Both the position numbers and the translations under genes were made by a program. This document shows positions 25,384 to 35,435 of a stretch of 64,000 nt of DNA, piece by piece. Under the pieces are notes generated by a model, which was not told the DNA's origin, did not search any database, and worked only from the letters and a program-made list of their open reading frames with translations. Positions within the stretch are counted from its first letter, which is position 1, and each line of letters opens with the position of its first letter. The stretch comes from JANLYC01 sp963750495 (GTDB lineage: Bacteria > Actinomycetota > Actinomycetes > Propionibacteriales > Nocardioidaceae): positions 434,001 through 498,000 of the forward strand of contig CAVVQV010000008.1 of assembly GCA_963750495.1 (NCBI GenBank), read 5' to 3'.

Positions 25384-25938
25384 TCAGTCGCAATCGACGG
25401 CGGCCACCAGGTCGGCGTACGCCTCGTCGATCAGCCCGTGCCCGGTGTGGATGACGCGCGCGTGGGGCCGCTCGGCGATGACGGCGGTGAGGTCGTCATA
25501 CATGCGCGAGAGCAGGTCCATGCCCCCGTTCTCCTCGACGATCTGGAGCACATGAGCGTGCCAGGGTAGGTCAGACGCCTCCCCACGGACGGAGAAGCGC
25601 TCGATGGCGGCGTCCTTGTCGTCCATGAGCACGATCTCGACGAAGGACGCGTCGGACTGCTGCGCTGCCATCGCGAACTTCACGATCTCGTCGATGCGCC
25701 CGAGGTACTGCGGCATGACCACGTCGTGGCCGGCCTCGAGGTGGGTACGCGCCATCGCCGTCGCGATCGGCCGGACCAGCGCGCCGGAAGCGGCGAAGTC
25801 GCTGCGCCAGCCGCCGATCAAGGGGCGCAGCTGGTCGATGTCGAGATTCAGCACGCCGGGTCGCTCATCGACGTACCAGCGGGCCAACGTGGACTTGCCG
25901 ATGCCGGGGGGGCCGTTGACGTGGATCAGACGAGGCAC
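25384..25938 (-). CDS. P-loop kinase-like ATP-binding protein
   Basis: 184-residue protein with a Walker A motif GPPGIGKS at residues 9-16 and the overall size of small nucleoside-kinase or zeta-toxin-like P-loop proteins (AAA_33-like). The lid and substrate regions do not identify a substrate. GTG at 25938 is preceded by TAGACT six bases upstream, suggesting leaderless transcription. It is convergent with the carbonic anhydrase gene, four bases apart. A phosphotransferase role is inferred from the fold only. Confidence 0.75.
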   Translation of the reverse strand: MPRLIHVNGPPGIGKSTLARWYVDERPGVLNLDIDQLRPLIGGWRSDFAASGALVRPIATAMARTHLEAGHDVVMPQYLGRIDEIVKFAMAAQQSDASFVEIVLMDDKDAAIERFSVRGEASDLPWHAHVLQIVEENGGMDLLSRMYDDLTAVIAERPHARVIHTGHGLIDEAYADLVAAVDCD

Positions 25939-26007
25939 CAGGGGAGTCTAGGGTGCCGCGTGACGAGAAGGCCGTAGTCGAACCGGACGGGGGAGTGCGG
26001 CCGAGGC

Positions 26008-26766
26008 TCAGCCGTCGGACTGCGCCTCGATGGCGTCGAGATCGCGTACGGCGTAGCGGTGGTGCTCCCATTCCTCCTCGAGGATCGTGTGCAGGCAGGA
26101 CCGGACGGTCTCGGAGTGCTCCGGGGACCACGGGTTTGCGCGGGTCGCGTTCAGCTCGTCGGGTGTCACGGTGCGGAGGAACTCGCGCACCATCGCGACC
26201 CGACCTGCCCGGACCACGAGGACCTCGGCATACGACGGTGCACCCGTGGAGAAGACGGACATGTCGTTCCCGTCGGTCTCGTACTCGACGTTCGGTTGAC
26301 CGATGGGGTGGAACGGTTGTGGCCGCCCCAGGATCGCCCGACCCAGCCAGGTGTCTGTGGCCATGACCAGATGCCGCAGTGTCTGCGCGAACGACCATTC
26401 GCCGTCCACCGACAGGTCGACCGTGCGCGCGGGCATCGCCGCTACGCGCTCGAGCGTCGCCGCCCAGGTGCTCTCGAGCACGGCCCAGGCCGCACGGAGG
26501 CCATCCGGGTCGCCGGCCTGCCGGTCGGCGCGACCCGGAAAGAGACGGTTCAGCTCGGCCTCGACGAGGGGCGCCACGTCGACGCCGTTGACGCGCAGAG
26601 CGCTCTCGCCGTCCAGGAGCCACGGTGCGTCGATGTCCGCACCCGCTAGGTCGACAGCGCGCATCACGACGCCGGACAAATCTGCCCTGACGAAACGGGC
26701 GCCACGCAGGTCAGCGTCCACGAACTCGACGTGCTTCGGCTCGTCGGGTCCGGTGGGGGTTGCCAT
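26008..26766 (-). CDS. DinB superfamily protein with N-terminal pentapeptide-repeat segment
   Basis: 252-residue protein. Residues about 14-45 (VDADLRGARFVRADLSGVVM) follow the A(D/N)LxxA pattern of pentapeptide repeats. The rest is a DinB-like four-helix domain with possible metal ligands in RHLVMATD and EEEWEHHRYAVRD. DinB-fold proteins include thiol-dependent metalloenzymes; the substrate here is unknown. A GGAGAAG sequence precedes the ATG. It is divergent from the DUF402 gene across 43 bases. Similar pentapeptide-DinB proteins occur in other actinobacteria (recollection). Confidence 0.8.
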   Translation of the reverse strand: MATPTGPDEPKHVEFVDADLRGARFVRADLSGVVMRAVDLAGADIDAPWLLDGESALRVNGVDVAPLVEAELNRLFPGRADRQAGDPDGLRAAWAVLESTWAATLERVAAMPARTVDLSVDGEWSFAQTLRHLVMATDTWLGRAILGRPQPFHPIGQPNVEYETDGNDMSVFSTGAPSYAEVLVVRAGRVAMVREFLRTVTPDELNATRANPWSPEHSETVRSCLHTILEEEWEHHRYAVRDLDAIEAQSDG

Positions 26767-26809
26767 GACTTCTCCGTTTCGTGGGGTCTCGCATCTACCC
26801 TAGGCACTC

Positions 26810-27547
26810 ATGAGTGAGCTCGCCCGCAGGTCGTCCGGCACTGCGCCGTACTGGCCGCCGGGCACCCAGGTGATGTGGCGGGAGGGGAGCGGACCGCTGG
26901 GCACGGGGGAACCGGTCGTCGACACCTCGCTGCCACACTTCGCCACACCCGTGTCCGTCGTGCGTGACGACGCCGCAGCCTTGGTGGTCTGGCTGCGGAC
27001 CGGTACACAGGTCCTCCGGGCTGCTCGTGCCGACGGGCTGGACAAGCGCGCCGATCCGGGCACGTTGTTCACCGCGCCCATCACGAAGGACGTCGGGGTA
27101 CACGCCTCCTACGATCAGCTCCGGGTGGCGCCCACCGGTCGACCCTGGTCGGTCTGGGCTTTCTTCGCTGAGGGTACGGGGACGTTCGCGGGATGGTACG
27201 TGAATCTCGAGCGACCGCACATTCGTGACTCACACGCGGTGTACACCAGCGACCATGTGCTCGATCTCTGGATCGAGCCGGATCGCAGCATGATCCGCAA
27301 GGACGAGGATGAGCTGGAGCTCGCAGTCGCGCAGGGCGTGTTCGACGCAGCCACCGCCGCCACGATCGAGGCCGAATGTCGCGAGGTCGAAGCCATCGTG
27401 GCTGATTGGGGCGCGCCGTTCCGTGACGGGTGGGAGCGCTTCCGACCTGACAAGAACTGGCCGATTCCGGAGCTGGCTCCTGTGCCTGCGGAGCGCTCCG
27501 ACTGTACTTCCTGTGCGGCCACGGCTAGCGGCGGCGAAGCTCCTTGA
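26810..27547 (+). CDS. DUF402 domain-containing protein
   Basis: 245-residue protein containing the DUF402 barrel, with the characteristic WSVWAFFAEGTGTFAGWYVN and DHVLDLWIEPD then KDEDELELA segments. Related proteins include nucleoside di/triphosphate phosphatases (SAS/Ntdp type) and FomD, which hydrolyses a CMP-linked intermediate in fosfomycin synthesis, so phosphatase activity is a reasonable guess. TACCCT at 26796-26801, eight bases before the ATG, fits a leaderless start. The 3' end overlaps the convergent hydrolase gene by 23 bases. Confidence 0.82.
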   Translation: MSELARRSSGTAPYWPPGTQVMWREGSGPLGTGEPVVDTSLPHFATPVSVVRDDAAALVVWLRTGTQVLRAARADGLDKRADPGTLFTAPITKDVGVHASYDQLRVAPTGRPWSVWAFFAEGTGTFAGWYVNLERPHIRDSHAVYTSDHVLDLWIEPDRSMIRKDEDELELAVAQGVFDAATAATIEAECREVEAIVADWGAPFRDGWERFRPDKNWPIPELAPVPAERSDCTSCAATASGGEAP

Positions 27548-28340
27548 GGATCTCGGTGACGACTTGCGCGGGCGCTACCTCCTGCAGGTCGTGCGGTCCC
27601 TCGATCACGACCTGCCGGGAGTGCGGTGATAGCCGCAGCCAGTGCCTCTGGTTCTCGTCGCCCCCGGGATCGGCCTCGGTAGCGCTGATCACGAGGACGT
27701 CGAAGTCGCCGATCGGCATGGTCAGAGTGTCCAGTTCCTCGGAGTAGTCGACGTAATCCACGAACTCCGGGTTGTCGGTCCACACAAACCCTTCCGCCCG
27801 CAGGTCCTCGGGGTCGTCGTGGTAGCTGTCGATCGTCACCAGTCCGGCCACGCGCTGCGGGTGTCGGGCTGCGCAGCCGATGTTGAGGTTGCCGCCACCC
27901 GACTGGCCGACCAGAAAGTACGGCGTGCGCAGAGGCAACGTCGCCACCACTTGGTCCTGAACCGCACACAGGTCGCGCATCGTGCGACGCCGATGAGGCG
28001 GCGGATCACTCGACCCAGTGCCCGGACGGTCGTAGGCGCAGACGGTCGTCTCCGCAACCAGCGGGTCGACGAACGCTGCGGGGTAGGCATCGGTGCCCCC
28101 GGAGTCGGTGCCGGCCTCCAGGAGCACCCCCGGGCTGCCCTCACCCGCGCACCAGTAGTAGACGGACTCACCTGAGCCGAGAGTGAGAGTGCCGCTGCGT
28201 GTTTCATCCGGCGACGGCGAGGGTGAAGACGCAGTGCTGGCATCAGGTGTGCTGCTGCCAGGCACCTCGTCGGTCGGGTCTTCTCCGCAGGCAGCGGCGA
28301 GCATCAGTGCTGCGGCCACGGTGAAGCCGGTCCTGCACAT
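27525..28340 (-). CDS. Secreted lipoprotein alpha/beta hydrolase
   Basis: 271-residue alpha/beta hydrolase with a lipoprotein signal: hydrophobic residues 5-17 ending LAAAC, so C18 is the likely lipidated residue. A Ser/Pro-rich linker (STPDASTASSPSPSP) follows. The nucleophile is S147 in GQSGGG, and the histidine is probably that of EGPHDLQE. The ATG at 28340 is chosen because it starts the signal peptide and has GGAAGGGA about eight bases before it. It should be anchored outside the membrane; the substrate is unknown. Confidence 0.85.
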   Translation of the reverse strand: MCRTGFTVAAALMLAAACGEDPTDEVPGSSTPDASTASSPSPSPDETRSGTLTLGSGESVYYWCAGEGSPGVLLEAGTDSGGTDAYPAAFVDPLVAETTVCAYDRPGTGSSDPPPHRRRTMRDLCAVQDQVVATLPLRTPYFLVGQSGGGNLNIGCAARHPQRVAGLVTIDSYHDDPEDLRAEGFVWTDNPEFVDYVDYSEELDTLTMPIGDFDVLVISATEADPGGDENQRHWLRLSPHSRQVVIEGPHDLQEVAPAQVVTEILKELRRR

Positions 28341-28492
28341 GTGCTGGTCCCTTCCTGCAGCAACGAGGCGGGAGCCCTGACGCCTCGGTCCAGGAGCCAT
28401 GATCCCGCAGCGGAATGGCGGGGCGCCAGTCATCGCAGGTCTCCTGCGTAGCGGGGGGTGACGCGAAGATGGACGTGGGAGGTCGTCAGAGA

Positions 28493-28511
28493 TTGACATA
28501 ATATATCTTAT
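28493..28511. promoter_or_regulatory. AT-rich near-palindrome, candidate promoter/operator
   Basis: ATAATATATCTTAT at 28498-28511 is an imperfect palindrome with outer ATAA/TTAT arms, immediately after TTGACA at 28493-28498... in a region that is otherwise GC-rich. Read on the minus strand it offers TATATT as a -10 for the lipoprotein hydrolase, giving a leader of about 150 bases. The rest of the 275-base gap between 28341 and 28615 holds no convincing gene; it includes GAAAGGAGGG at 28522-28532 on the plus strand. Confidence 0.45.
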
Positions 28512-28615
28512 CGGCGACTACTGAAAGGAGGGATCGAGAGCCGGGAAAGTTGTGATTCTCCCTCGTTCTCGACCCGCTACAGCTCCCTGGTCGGCTGCTG
28601 GTCGGCTGCTGCTGG

Positions 28616-30982
<2,367 letters not shown>

Positions 30983-30985
30983 CGG

Positions 30986-31222
30986 TCAGTCTTCGGGGAG
31001 CGCCGCGAACTCCCGCTTGGTGTCCTTGTACCAGCCCATGCCCTTCAGAGGGTGCTTCCACCGGCCCTTCATCTGCTTCAGGGCCTCCTCGTGGGTCGCG
31101 TCACCCGCGGCCACCACGTCCCTGAGGTGTTTGTCCTGCGCCTTGATCACGTCGTCAGCCGTCTCTCCACGGAGCGCAAGATCACACGCCCCACCCAGCT
31201 GCTTGCATGTCATGGTCTTCAT
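30986..31222 (-). CDS. DUF1059-like small protein
   Basis: 78-residue protein starting MKTMTCKQLGGACDLALRG and ending in WKHPLKGMGWYKD. The Cys-containing N-terminus and AQDKHL region resemble DUF1059 proteins, which are short and of unknown function. The ATG at 31222 is preferred over one five codons earlier because GAGGA lies six bases before it and the family begins MKTMTC. It lies between the VOC gene and the UvrA-like gene with three to twenty bases between genes, so it is co-transcribed with them. Confidence 0.78.
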   Translation of the reverse strand: MKTMTCKQLGGACDLALRGETADDVIKAQDKHLRDVVAAGDATHEEALKQMKGRWKHPLKGMGWYKDTKREFAALPED

Positions 31223-31242
31223 CTGTGTCCTCGTCATCGGTC

Positions 31243-31653
31243 TCAGTGCAGCTCTTGGATGCGAACCAGGTTGCCCGCGGGGTCGCGGAAGGCACAGTCG
31301 CGGATGCCGTACGGCTGCTCCGTCGGCTCCTGTACGACGTCCGCGTCGCCCGTCTGCAACCGCTCGAACGCGCCATCGAGGTCCTTGGTCGCCAGCATGA
31401 TCCAGCCGTAGGTTCCCTTGGCCATCATCTCGGCGATGGTGCGTCGCTCGTCGTCGGTGATGCCCGGGTCTACGGCCGGCGGGGCCAGCAGGATCGACGT
31501 GCCGGGCTGGTCGGCGGGGCCCACGGTGATCCAGCGCATCTTGCCGGACCCGACATCGGTGCGTACCTCGAAGCCCAGCGTGTCGCGGTAGAAGGCGAGG
31601 GAGGCCTCCGGGTCGTCGTGCGGGAGCACGGTGGTGTGAATGGTGATGTCCAT
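31243..31653 (-). CDS. VOC (glyoxalase/bleomycin-resistance) family protein
   Basis: 136-residue vicinal-oxygen-chelate protein made of two beta-alpha-beta-beta-beta units: LPHDDPEASLAFYRDTLGFEV at the start and RDCAFRDPAGNLVRIQE at the end. Members bind metal-chelated substrates or sequester drugs. TAGCCT lies six bases before the ATG, so it may have its own leaderless promoter as well as read-through from the AraC gene four bases upstream. The neighbouring UvrA-like gene suggests a role in xenobiotic defence (inference). Confidence 0.88.
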   Translation of the reverse strand: MDITIHTTVLPHDDPEASLAFYRDTLGFEVRTDVGSGKMRWITVGPADQPGTSILLAPPAVDPGITDDERRTIAEMMAKGTYGWIMLATKDLDGAFERLQTGDADVVQEPTEQPYGIRDCAFRDPAGNLVRIQELH

Positions 31654-31657
31654 GGCG

Positions 31658-32101
31658 TCAGGCTAGTTGCGGGTGCACAGCGGGCGCTTCTCGATTCCTG
31701 ATCGGTCTGGTGACCTGCTTCTCGATGCACGACGGCATCTCCCCCGCCGCGCGAGCCGACGCGCGGCGGTAGGCGCTGGGCGGCACTCCGACGAGCTCGG
31801 TGAAGCGGGTGCTGAAGGTGCCGAGAGACGCGCAACCGACCGCGAAGCAGACGTCGGTGACGCTCAGGTCACCCCGGCGGAGCAGCGCCATCGCTCGCTC
31901 GATGCGCCGGGTCATCAGGTAGGCGTAAGGCGACTCGCCGTACGCGAGCTTGAACGCGCGACTGAAGTGTCCGGCCGACATGTGCGCGTCCCTGGCGAGC
32001 GCCTCGACGTCCAGCGGTTGCGCGTACTCCCGGTCGATCCGGTCGCGAACCCGCCGCAACCGCGCCAGGTCGCTCAGGTGCTGCGCCGATGTGTTGCTCA
32101 C
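31658..32101 (-). CDS. AraC-family DNA-binding regulator (short form)
   Basis: 147-residue protein that is almost entirely an AraC-type double helix-turn-helix (RRVRDRIDREYAQPLDVEAL through GTFSTRFTELVGVPPSAYRR), with only a short C-terminal tail and no ligand-binding domain. The GTG at 32101 is chosen: the minus-strand hexamer TACGAT ends seven bases before it, giving a leaderless start, and codons further upstream have no family likeness. It is the first gene of the cluster with the VOC, DUF1059 and UvrA-like genes and probably activates it. How it senses a signal is not visible. Confidence 0.85.
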   Translation of the reverse strand: MSNTSAQHLSDLARLRRVRDRIDREYAQPLDVEALARDAHMSAGHFSRAFKLAYGESPYAYLMTRRIERAMALLRRGDLSVTDVCFAVGCASLGTFSTRFTELVGVPPSAYRRASARAAGEMPSCIEKQVTRPIRNREAPAVHPQLA

Positions 32102-32150
32102 ACGTGAGATCGTACGTCGAGCCAGGGTCGGCCGGGAGCGTGACGCCTCC

Positions 32151-32741
32151 TCATTCCTGGCGCGCGTGCCACATGTCTGAGGTGATCGCGTACTCGACCT
32201 CACCCTGGTCGGCATCGGGCAGCGGGTCGTCCCAGTGCGGGAAGCAGGTGCGGACGTAACGGAGTCCCACCGACTCCATGACCTTCCGAGAACCCGTGTT
32301 GACCGACATCGTCTGGGCGATGACTCGCCTCATCCCGACCGTCTCGAACGCGTGGCGCAGCAACTCACGCGACGCCTCACTCGCGTATCCACGACGCCAG
32401 CGCGTGCGCAGGATGCGGTAGCCCAGGTCCGCGACGGTCGGGTCGTCAGGCTGGTCCGGGCCGTGCGCCGGGGGCAGCATCATCAGGCCGACGAAGTCGC
32501 CCGGCTTTCTCTCCGCGCGTTTGGTGTTCTCGAAGGCGATCCAGAAGCCGAGGCCGTCGACCTTGCCGCCCAACGCCATCCTGGTCGCATGAGATCCGGC
32601 CACCTCCTCCGGCGTACGAGCCCTGCCCCAGATGTAGCGCAGGACCTCCGAATCCGAGTCGAGTTCCACCTCGAGATCGAGGTGGTCGTCGGTGAGCGGG
32701 ACCAGGACGAGACGCTCAGTCGTCAGGACGGGCTGCGGCAC
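32151..32741 (-). CDS. GNAT N-acetyltransferase (RimJ/RimL-like)
   Basis: 196-residue GNAT acetyltransferase of the RimJ type, which transfers acetyl from acetyl-CoA to an amine. Family features: TERLVLVPLTDDHLD near the N-terminus, the acetyl-CoA loop region RTRWRRGYASEASRELL, and NTGSRKVMESVGLRYV at the C-terminus. The substrate is unknown. It starts at a GTG at 32741, nine bases after the upstream PPOX-fold gene, so the two may be co-transcribed. Confidence 0.88.
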   Translation of the reverse strand: MPQPVLTTERLVLVPLTDDHLDLEVELDSDSEVLRYIWGRARTPEEVAGSHATRMALGGKVDGLGFWIAFENTKRAERKPGDFVGLMMLPPAHGPDQPDDPTVADLGYRILRTRWRRGYASEASRELLRHAFETVGMRRVIAQTMSVNTGSRKVMESVGLRYVRTCFPHWDDPLPDADQGEVEYAITSDMWHARQE

Positions 32742-32750
32742 GTGCAGACC

Positions 32751-33275
32751 TCAGACCGCAAGGCCGCGCTGCTCGAGCAGCTCAGCCCGCTGGAAGGCGT
32801 AGCCGACCATCCACGTGGGGCGGTACCGGTACAGCCGGATGTCGTCGCCCCAGTCCAGCGGTGAGCTTCCGTAGTGCTGCCTCCAGTGCTCCAACGTCGG
32901 CGACCAGTCGGCATCGCCGTCGGTCATCTCGACGACGTGACCGTGACTGAACACGGCGAGCTCCTCACCATCGACATGAGCCACGCTGACGGCCGGACGT
33001 GCTCTCATGTGGCGAGCCTTCAGCGCCGTGCCGCTGGTGGAGAACGACCAGGTGCCGTGCAGGAAGTGACCGTCCAGAGCACTGATCCGCGGCTCCCCCG
33101 CTGCCGTGACAGTCGCCACGGCCAACACCTTCATACCCGTCAGCAACGCGACCAGGTCGGCGGCAGACAGCACCCGCTCGTCGTTGATGATCGACTGCAG
33201 ATGCTCCGTCGCTCCAGCATGTGACCGGTCGAGAAGTGCCTGCAGTGCCGTGATTTCTTCCCCTGTCTCGTACAT
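32751..33275 (-). CDS. Pyridoxamine 5'-phosphate oxidase-fold (flavin/F420-binding) protein
   Basis: 174-residue split-barrel protein of the PPOX family, with KVLAVATVTAAGEPRISALDG as the first strands and TSGTALKARHMRARPAVSVAH as the cofactor region. Relatives use FMN or F420 for redox chemistry; which one applies here cannot be read. The ATG at 33275 is chosen because TACGGT ends seven bases before it, a leaderless-type promoter, and earlier in-frame codons lack family likeness. Confidence 0.82.
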   Translation of the reverse strand: MYETGEEITALQALLDRSHAGATEHLQSIINDERVLSAADLVALLTGMKVLAVATVTAAGEPRISALDGHFLHGTWSFSTSGTALKARHMRARPAVSVAHVDGEELAVFSHGHVVEMTDGDADWSPTLEHWRQHYGSSPLDWGDDIRLYRYRPTWMVGYAFQRAELLEQRGLAV

Positions 33276-33331
33276 GCCAACGACCGTATCGCGGCCTCCT
33301 GGACGGAGCCTGATCATTTTTGCGCACGCCG

Positions 33332-33694
33332 TCAGGCTGACACCAGCACGACCATCGCAGTCGAGGCCAAGAGGCGGTCGCCCGCCGCCGCGTGGACGTA
33401 GCTGCCCCAAGCCGCAGCCTGGTCGGGATCGGCGCCTCGTCCGAGCAGGCCGGTGATGGTACCGGCCTCCGGGATCGCCACCGCCACGGGTACGGCCACC
33501 GAGCTCGCCACGCCGAGCGAGAGCCGCCCTCCCCCGACGCGCATGGCCGCCAGGGCAGCCAGCATGACCGCCCCCGGAGTCGAGCGCGCGTCGCCGACGA
33601 CGAGCTGACCGCGGTCGTACTTCGAACCCTGGGCCGGCGGGAGCGGCCAGCTCCTGAGTACTTCGGGGGTGAGTGGCTCAGCGCGCGTGCTCAT
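33332..33694 (-). pseudogene. Remnant of NAD(P)H-hydrate dehydratase (nnrD) with large internal deletion
   Basis: The open frame encodes 120 residues. The first ~75 (LTPEVLRSWPLPP, SKYDRGQLVVGDARSTPGA, AALAAMRVGGGRLSLGVA) match the N-terminal part of NnrD, the ADP-dependent repair enzyme for hydrated NAD(P)H. They are followed directly by TGLLGRGADPDQAAAWGSYVHAAAGDRLLA, which matches the C-terminal end. The middle, including the ATP/ADP-binding and catalytic GTGD region (roughly half of a ~280-residue enzyme), is missing, so activity is not expected. The 5' end overlaps the phosphatase gene by 17 bases. A functional copy would have to be elsewhere, usually fused to nnrE. Confidence 0.75.
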
Positions 33695-34421
33695 GCCGCT
33701 CCCCCGGATGTTTCGTCACCGTCGCTCCGTGGCGCTCGAGGTGCGCCACGTCGTTGTACGCGTCGAGCAGCCAGCGGCCGTCGTCATTCCGTACGAGACG
33801 GGTCAACGAACAGTTGCGTACAGGGTTGCCGCGCGCGATGTCGAGCACGACCTCCTCGGTGAGCTCCTCGCAGACGTACCTGAACGACATGATGACGACG
33901 TCATGACACACGATCAGCACGTGACGCCCGTCCTCGCGTTCGTCGATGTCGCGCAGCAGGCTTCGGATCCTTGCGATGACGTCCACCCAGGACTCCCCGC
34001 CGGCAGGCCGGTGGTAGAACTTGCCGAGCCAACGTCGGCGCGCGGCCTCGTCGGGATGGCGCGCATCGACACCGGCGGTCGTGAGCGTGTCGAGCTGCCC
34101 GAGGTCGCGGTCCCGCAGCCGCTCGTCCACGCGGGTCGGAACGGTGATGCCTGCGGTCTCGAAGGCCACCTGCGCCGTCTGCCGGGCCCGCCGAAAGGGT
34201 GAGCACCACAGCGAGTCGAAGGACAGCATGGGGGTCGAGGCCGGCGCTGCGAGCTCGCGGCCCCAGGCCTGAGCCTGTTCGAGTCCTGCCGGTGACAGCG
34301 CAACATCCGCGTCCCGGCCGGGAACATCGATCACCTCGGCGCCGTCATCGTGCGCAACGGCGGCCGCGACGTTCGCCTCGCTCTCGCCGTGCCGGACCAG
34401 GGTCAGACTCAATGCCGCCAT
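33678..34421 (-). CDS. Histidine phosphatase family protein (phosphoglycerate mutase-like)
   Basis: 247-residue protein with the catalytic motif R10-H11-G-E (LVRHGESEAN), the second arginine region in SPFRRARQTAQ, and the second histidine in LIVCHDVVIMSF. The fold covers phosphoglycerate mutases and broad phosphatases; the substrate is not defined. The ATG at 34421 is chosen: TAGGGT ends seven bases before it (leaderless type). Its 3' end overlaps the nnrD remnant. Confidence 0.88.
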   Translation of the reverse strand: MAALSLTLVRHGESEANVAAAVAHDDGAEVIDVPGRDADVALSPAGLEQAQAWGRELAAPASTPMLSFDSLWCSPFRRARQTAQVAFETAGITVPTRVDERLRDRDLGQLDTLTTAGVDARHPDEAARRRWLGKFYHRPAGGESWVDVIARIRSLLRDIDEREDGRHVLIVCHDVVIMSFRYVCEELTEEVVLDIARGNPVRNCSLTRLVRNDDGRWLLDAYNDVAHLERHGATVTKHPGERHEHAR

Positions 34422-34463
34422 GTGCTCGACCCTAGATCGACTCAGCACCCCCGGCCACCGACA

Positions 34464-35291
34464 CTAGGGCCCGGGTTCGTGCCGGTCGGCCAGCCAGCTG
34501 TGCAGGGCCATCGCGAGAGCGACCGGCTGGTCCAGCTGGATGAGGTGGCCGGCATCCGGGACGATCTGCAGCTCGCTGCCCGGGATCAGCTCGGCCAGCC
34601 GGTATGCCCGCTCGACCGGGATCCACGTGTCCTCACGTCCCCAGATGACGACGACCGGAAGGTCGATGCCGGCGTACCTCGGCTCGACCTCGGCCGTGAA
34701 GCGCTCGTCGGCCTGCGCGATCTGCCGGTAGAACGCGCCTTGGCCCTGTGGTGTCGTCCAGGGTCCGGTGAGCATGGCGAGCTGTTCGGTGGTGAGTCCC
34801 TGGTGGCTGGCTCCGGCGATGTACGCCTCGAGTGCACCCCGGTGCACTGCCACGGGCTGCGCAGCGAACACGTCGGCATGCTCTTTCACGAGCCGGAAGT
34901 ACTCCGATCCCCATGGCCGTAACGCGACCACGTCGACCAGCGCCAGTGAGGCATAGGAAGCGTCGTGGAGCAGCATCGCGCGCAGCGACACCGCTCCGCC
35001 GAAGTCGTGCGCGACGACGTGCGGGTGGTCGAGTCCCCAATGCTCGAGCAGCTCTGCGAACAGCTCGCCTTGAACCCCCAGATCAACCGCGTCGTCCGGC
35101 TCCATGCTGGACTCGCCGTAACCCGGCATGTCCCACAGGTACACGGTGAACTCCCGGCGGAGCGCGTCCGCGTACGGTTCCCACAGACGTGACGACCACG
35201 GAGTGCCATGGCAGAACACCACCGCCGGGCCGGCGCCGCCACTCCCCCACGCCACCTCACGCCCGCGCCAGGAGAATCGCTCGGTCAGCAT
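34464..35291 (-). CDS. Alpha/beta hydrolase with aspartate nucleophile (dehalogenase/epoxide hydrolase-like)
   Basis: 275-residue alpha/beta hydrolase. The nucleophile elbow reads VVAHDFGGA, so D96 replaces the usual serine, as in haloalkane dehalogenases and epoxide hydrolases. The oxyanion HG is H28-G29, and the catalytic histidine is in DAGHLIQLDQP. The substrate remains open, and dehalogenase versus epoxide hydrolase cannot be decided. TAGGGT ends six bases before the ATG, suggesting a leaderless message. The GC-rich divergent region towards 35428 is 136 bases. Confidence 0.87.
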   Translation of the reverse strand: MLTERFSWRGREVAWGSGGAGPAVVFCHGTPWSSRLWEPYADALRREFTVYLWDMPGYGESSMEPDDAVDLGVQGELFAELLEHWGLDHPHVVAHDFGGAVSLRAMLLHDASYASLALVDVVALRPWGSEYFRLVKEHADVFAAQPVAVHRGALEAYIAGASHQGLTTEQLAMLTGPWTTPQGQGAFYRQIAQADERFTAEVEPRYAGIDLPVVVIWGREDTWIPVERAYRLAELIPGSELQIVPDAGHLIQLDQPVALAMALHSWLADRHEPGP

Positions 35292-35392
35292 CGCGACACC
35301 CTAGTCGCTGTCCCGTCGCTCAGCCGGTCGACCTCGTGAGGGTCGGCGCCGTCACCTATTCCCCCGTTGTCCCCAGCTCGCGTTCGCCACCC

Positions 35393-35435
35393 TCGACACT
35401 GTCGACTATCGGCGTATAATCGAACACATGTTCGT
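35393..35435 (+). promoter_or_regulatory. Consensus promoter overlapping a LexA-type SOS box at the HNH gene start
   Basis: TCGACA (35393-35398), a 16-bp spacer and a perfect TATAAT (35415-35420) form a strong sigma-70/SigA-type promoter. The SOS-like box TCGAAC-ACAT-GTTCGT (35420-35435) differs by one base from the actinobacterial LexA consensus TCGAAC-N4-GTTCGA. The ATG at 35428 lies inside the box, and the predicted transcription start is at or one base before the ATG, so the transcript is leaderless and would be fully blocked by LexA. Confidence 0.82.
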
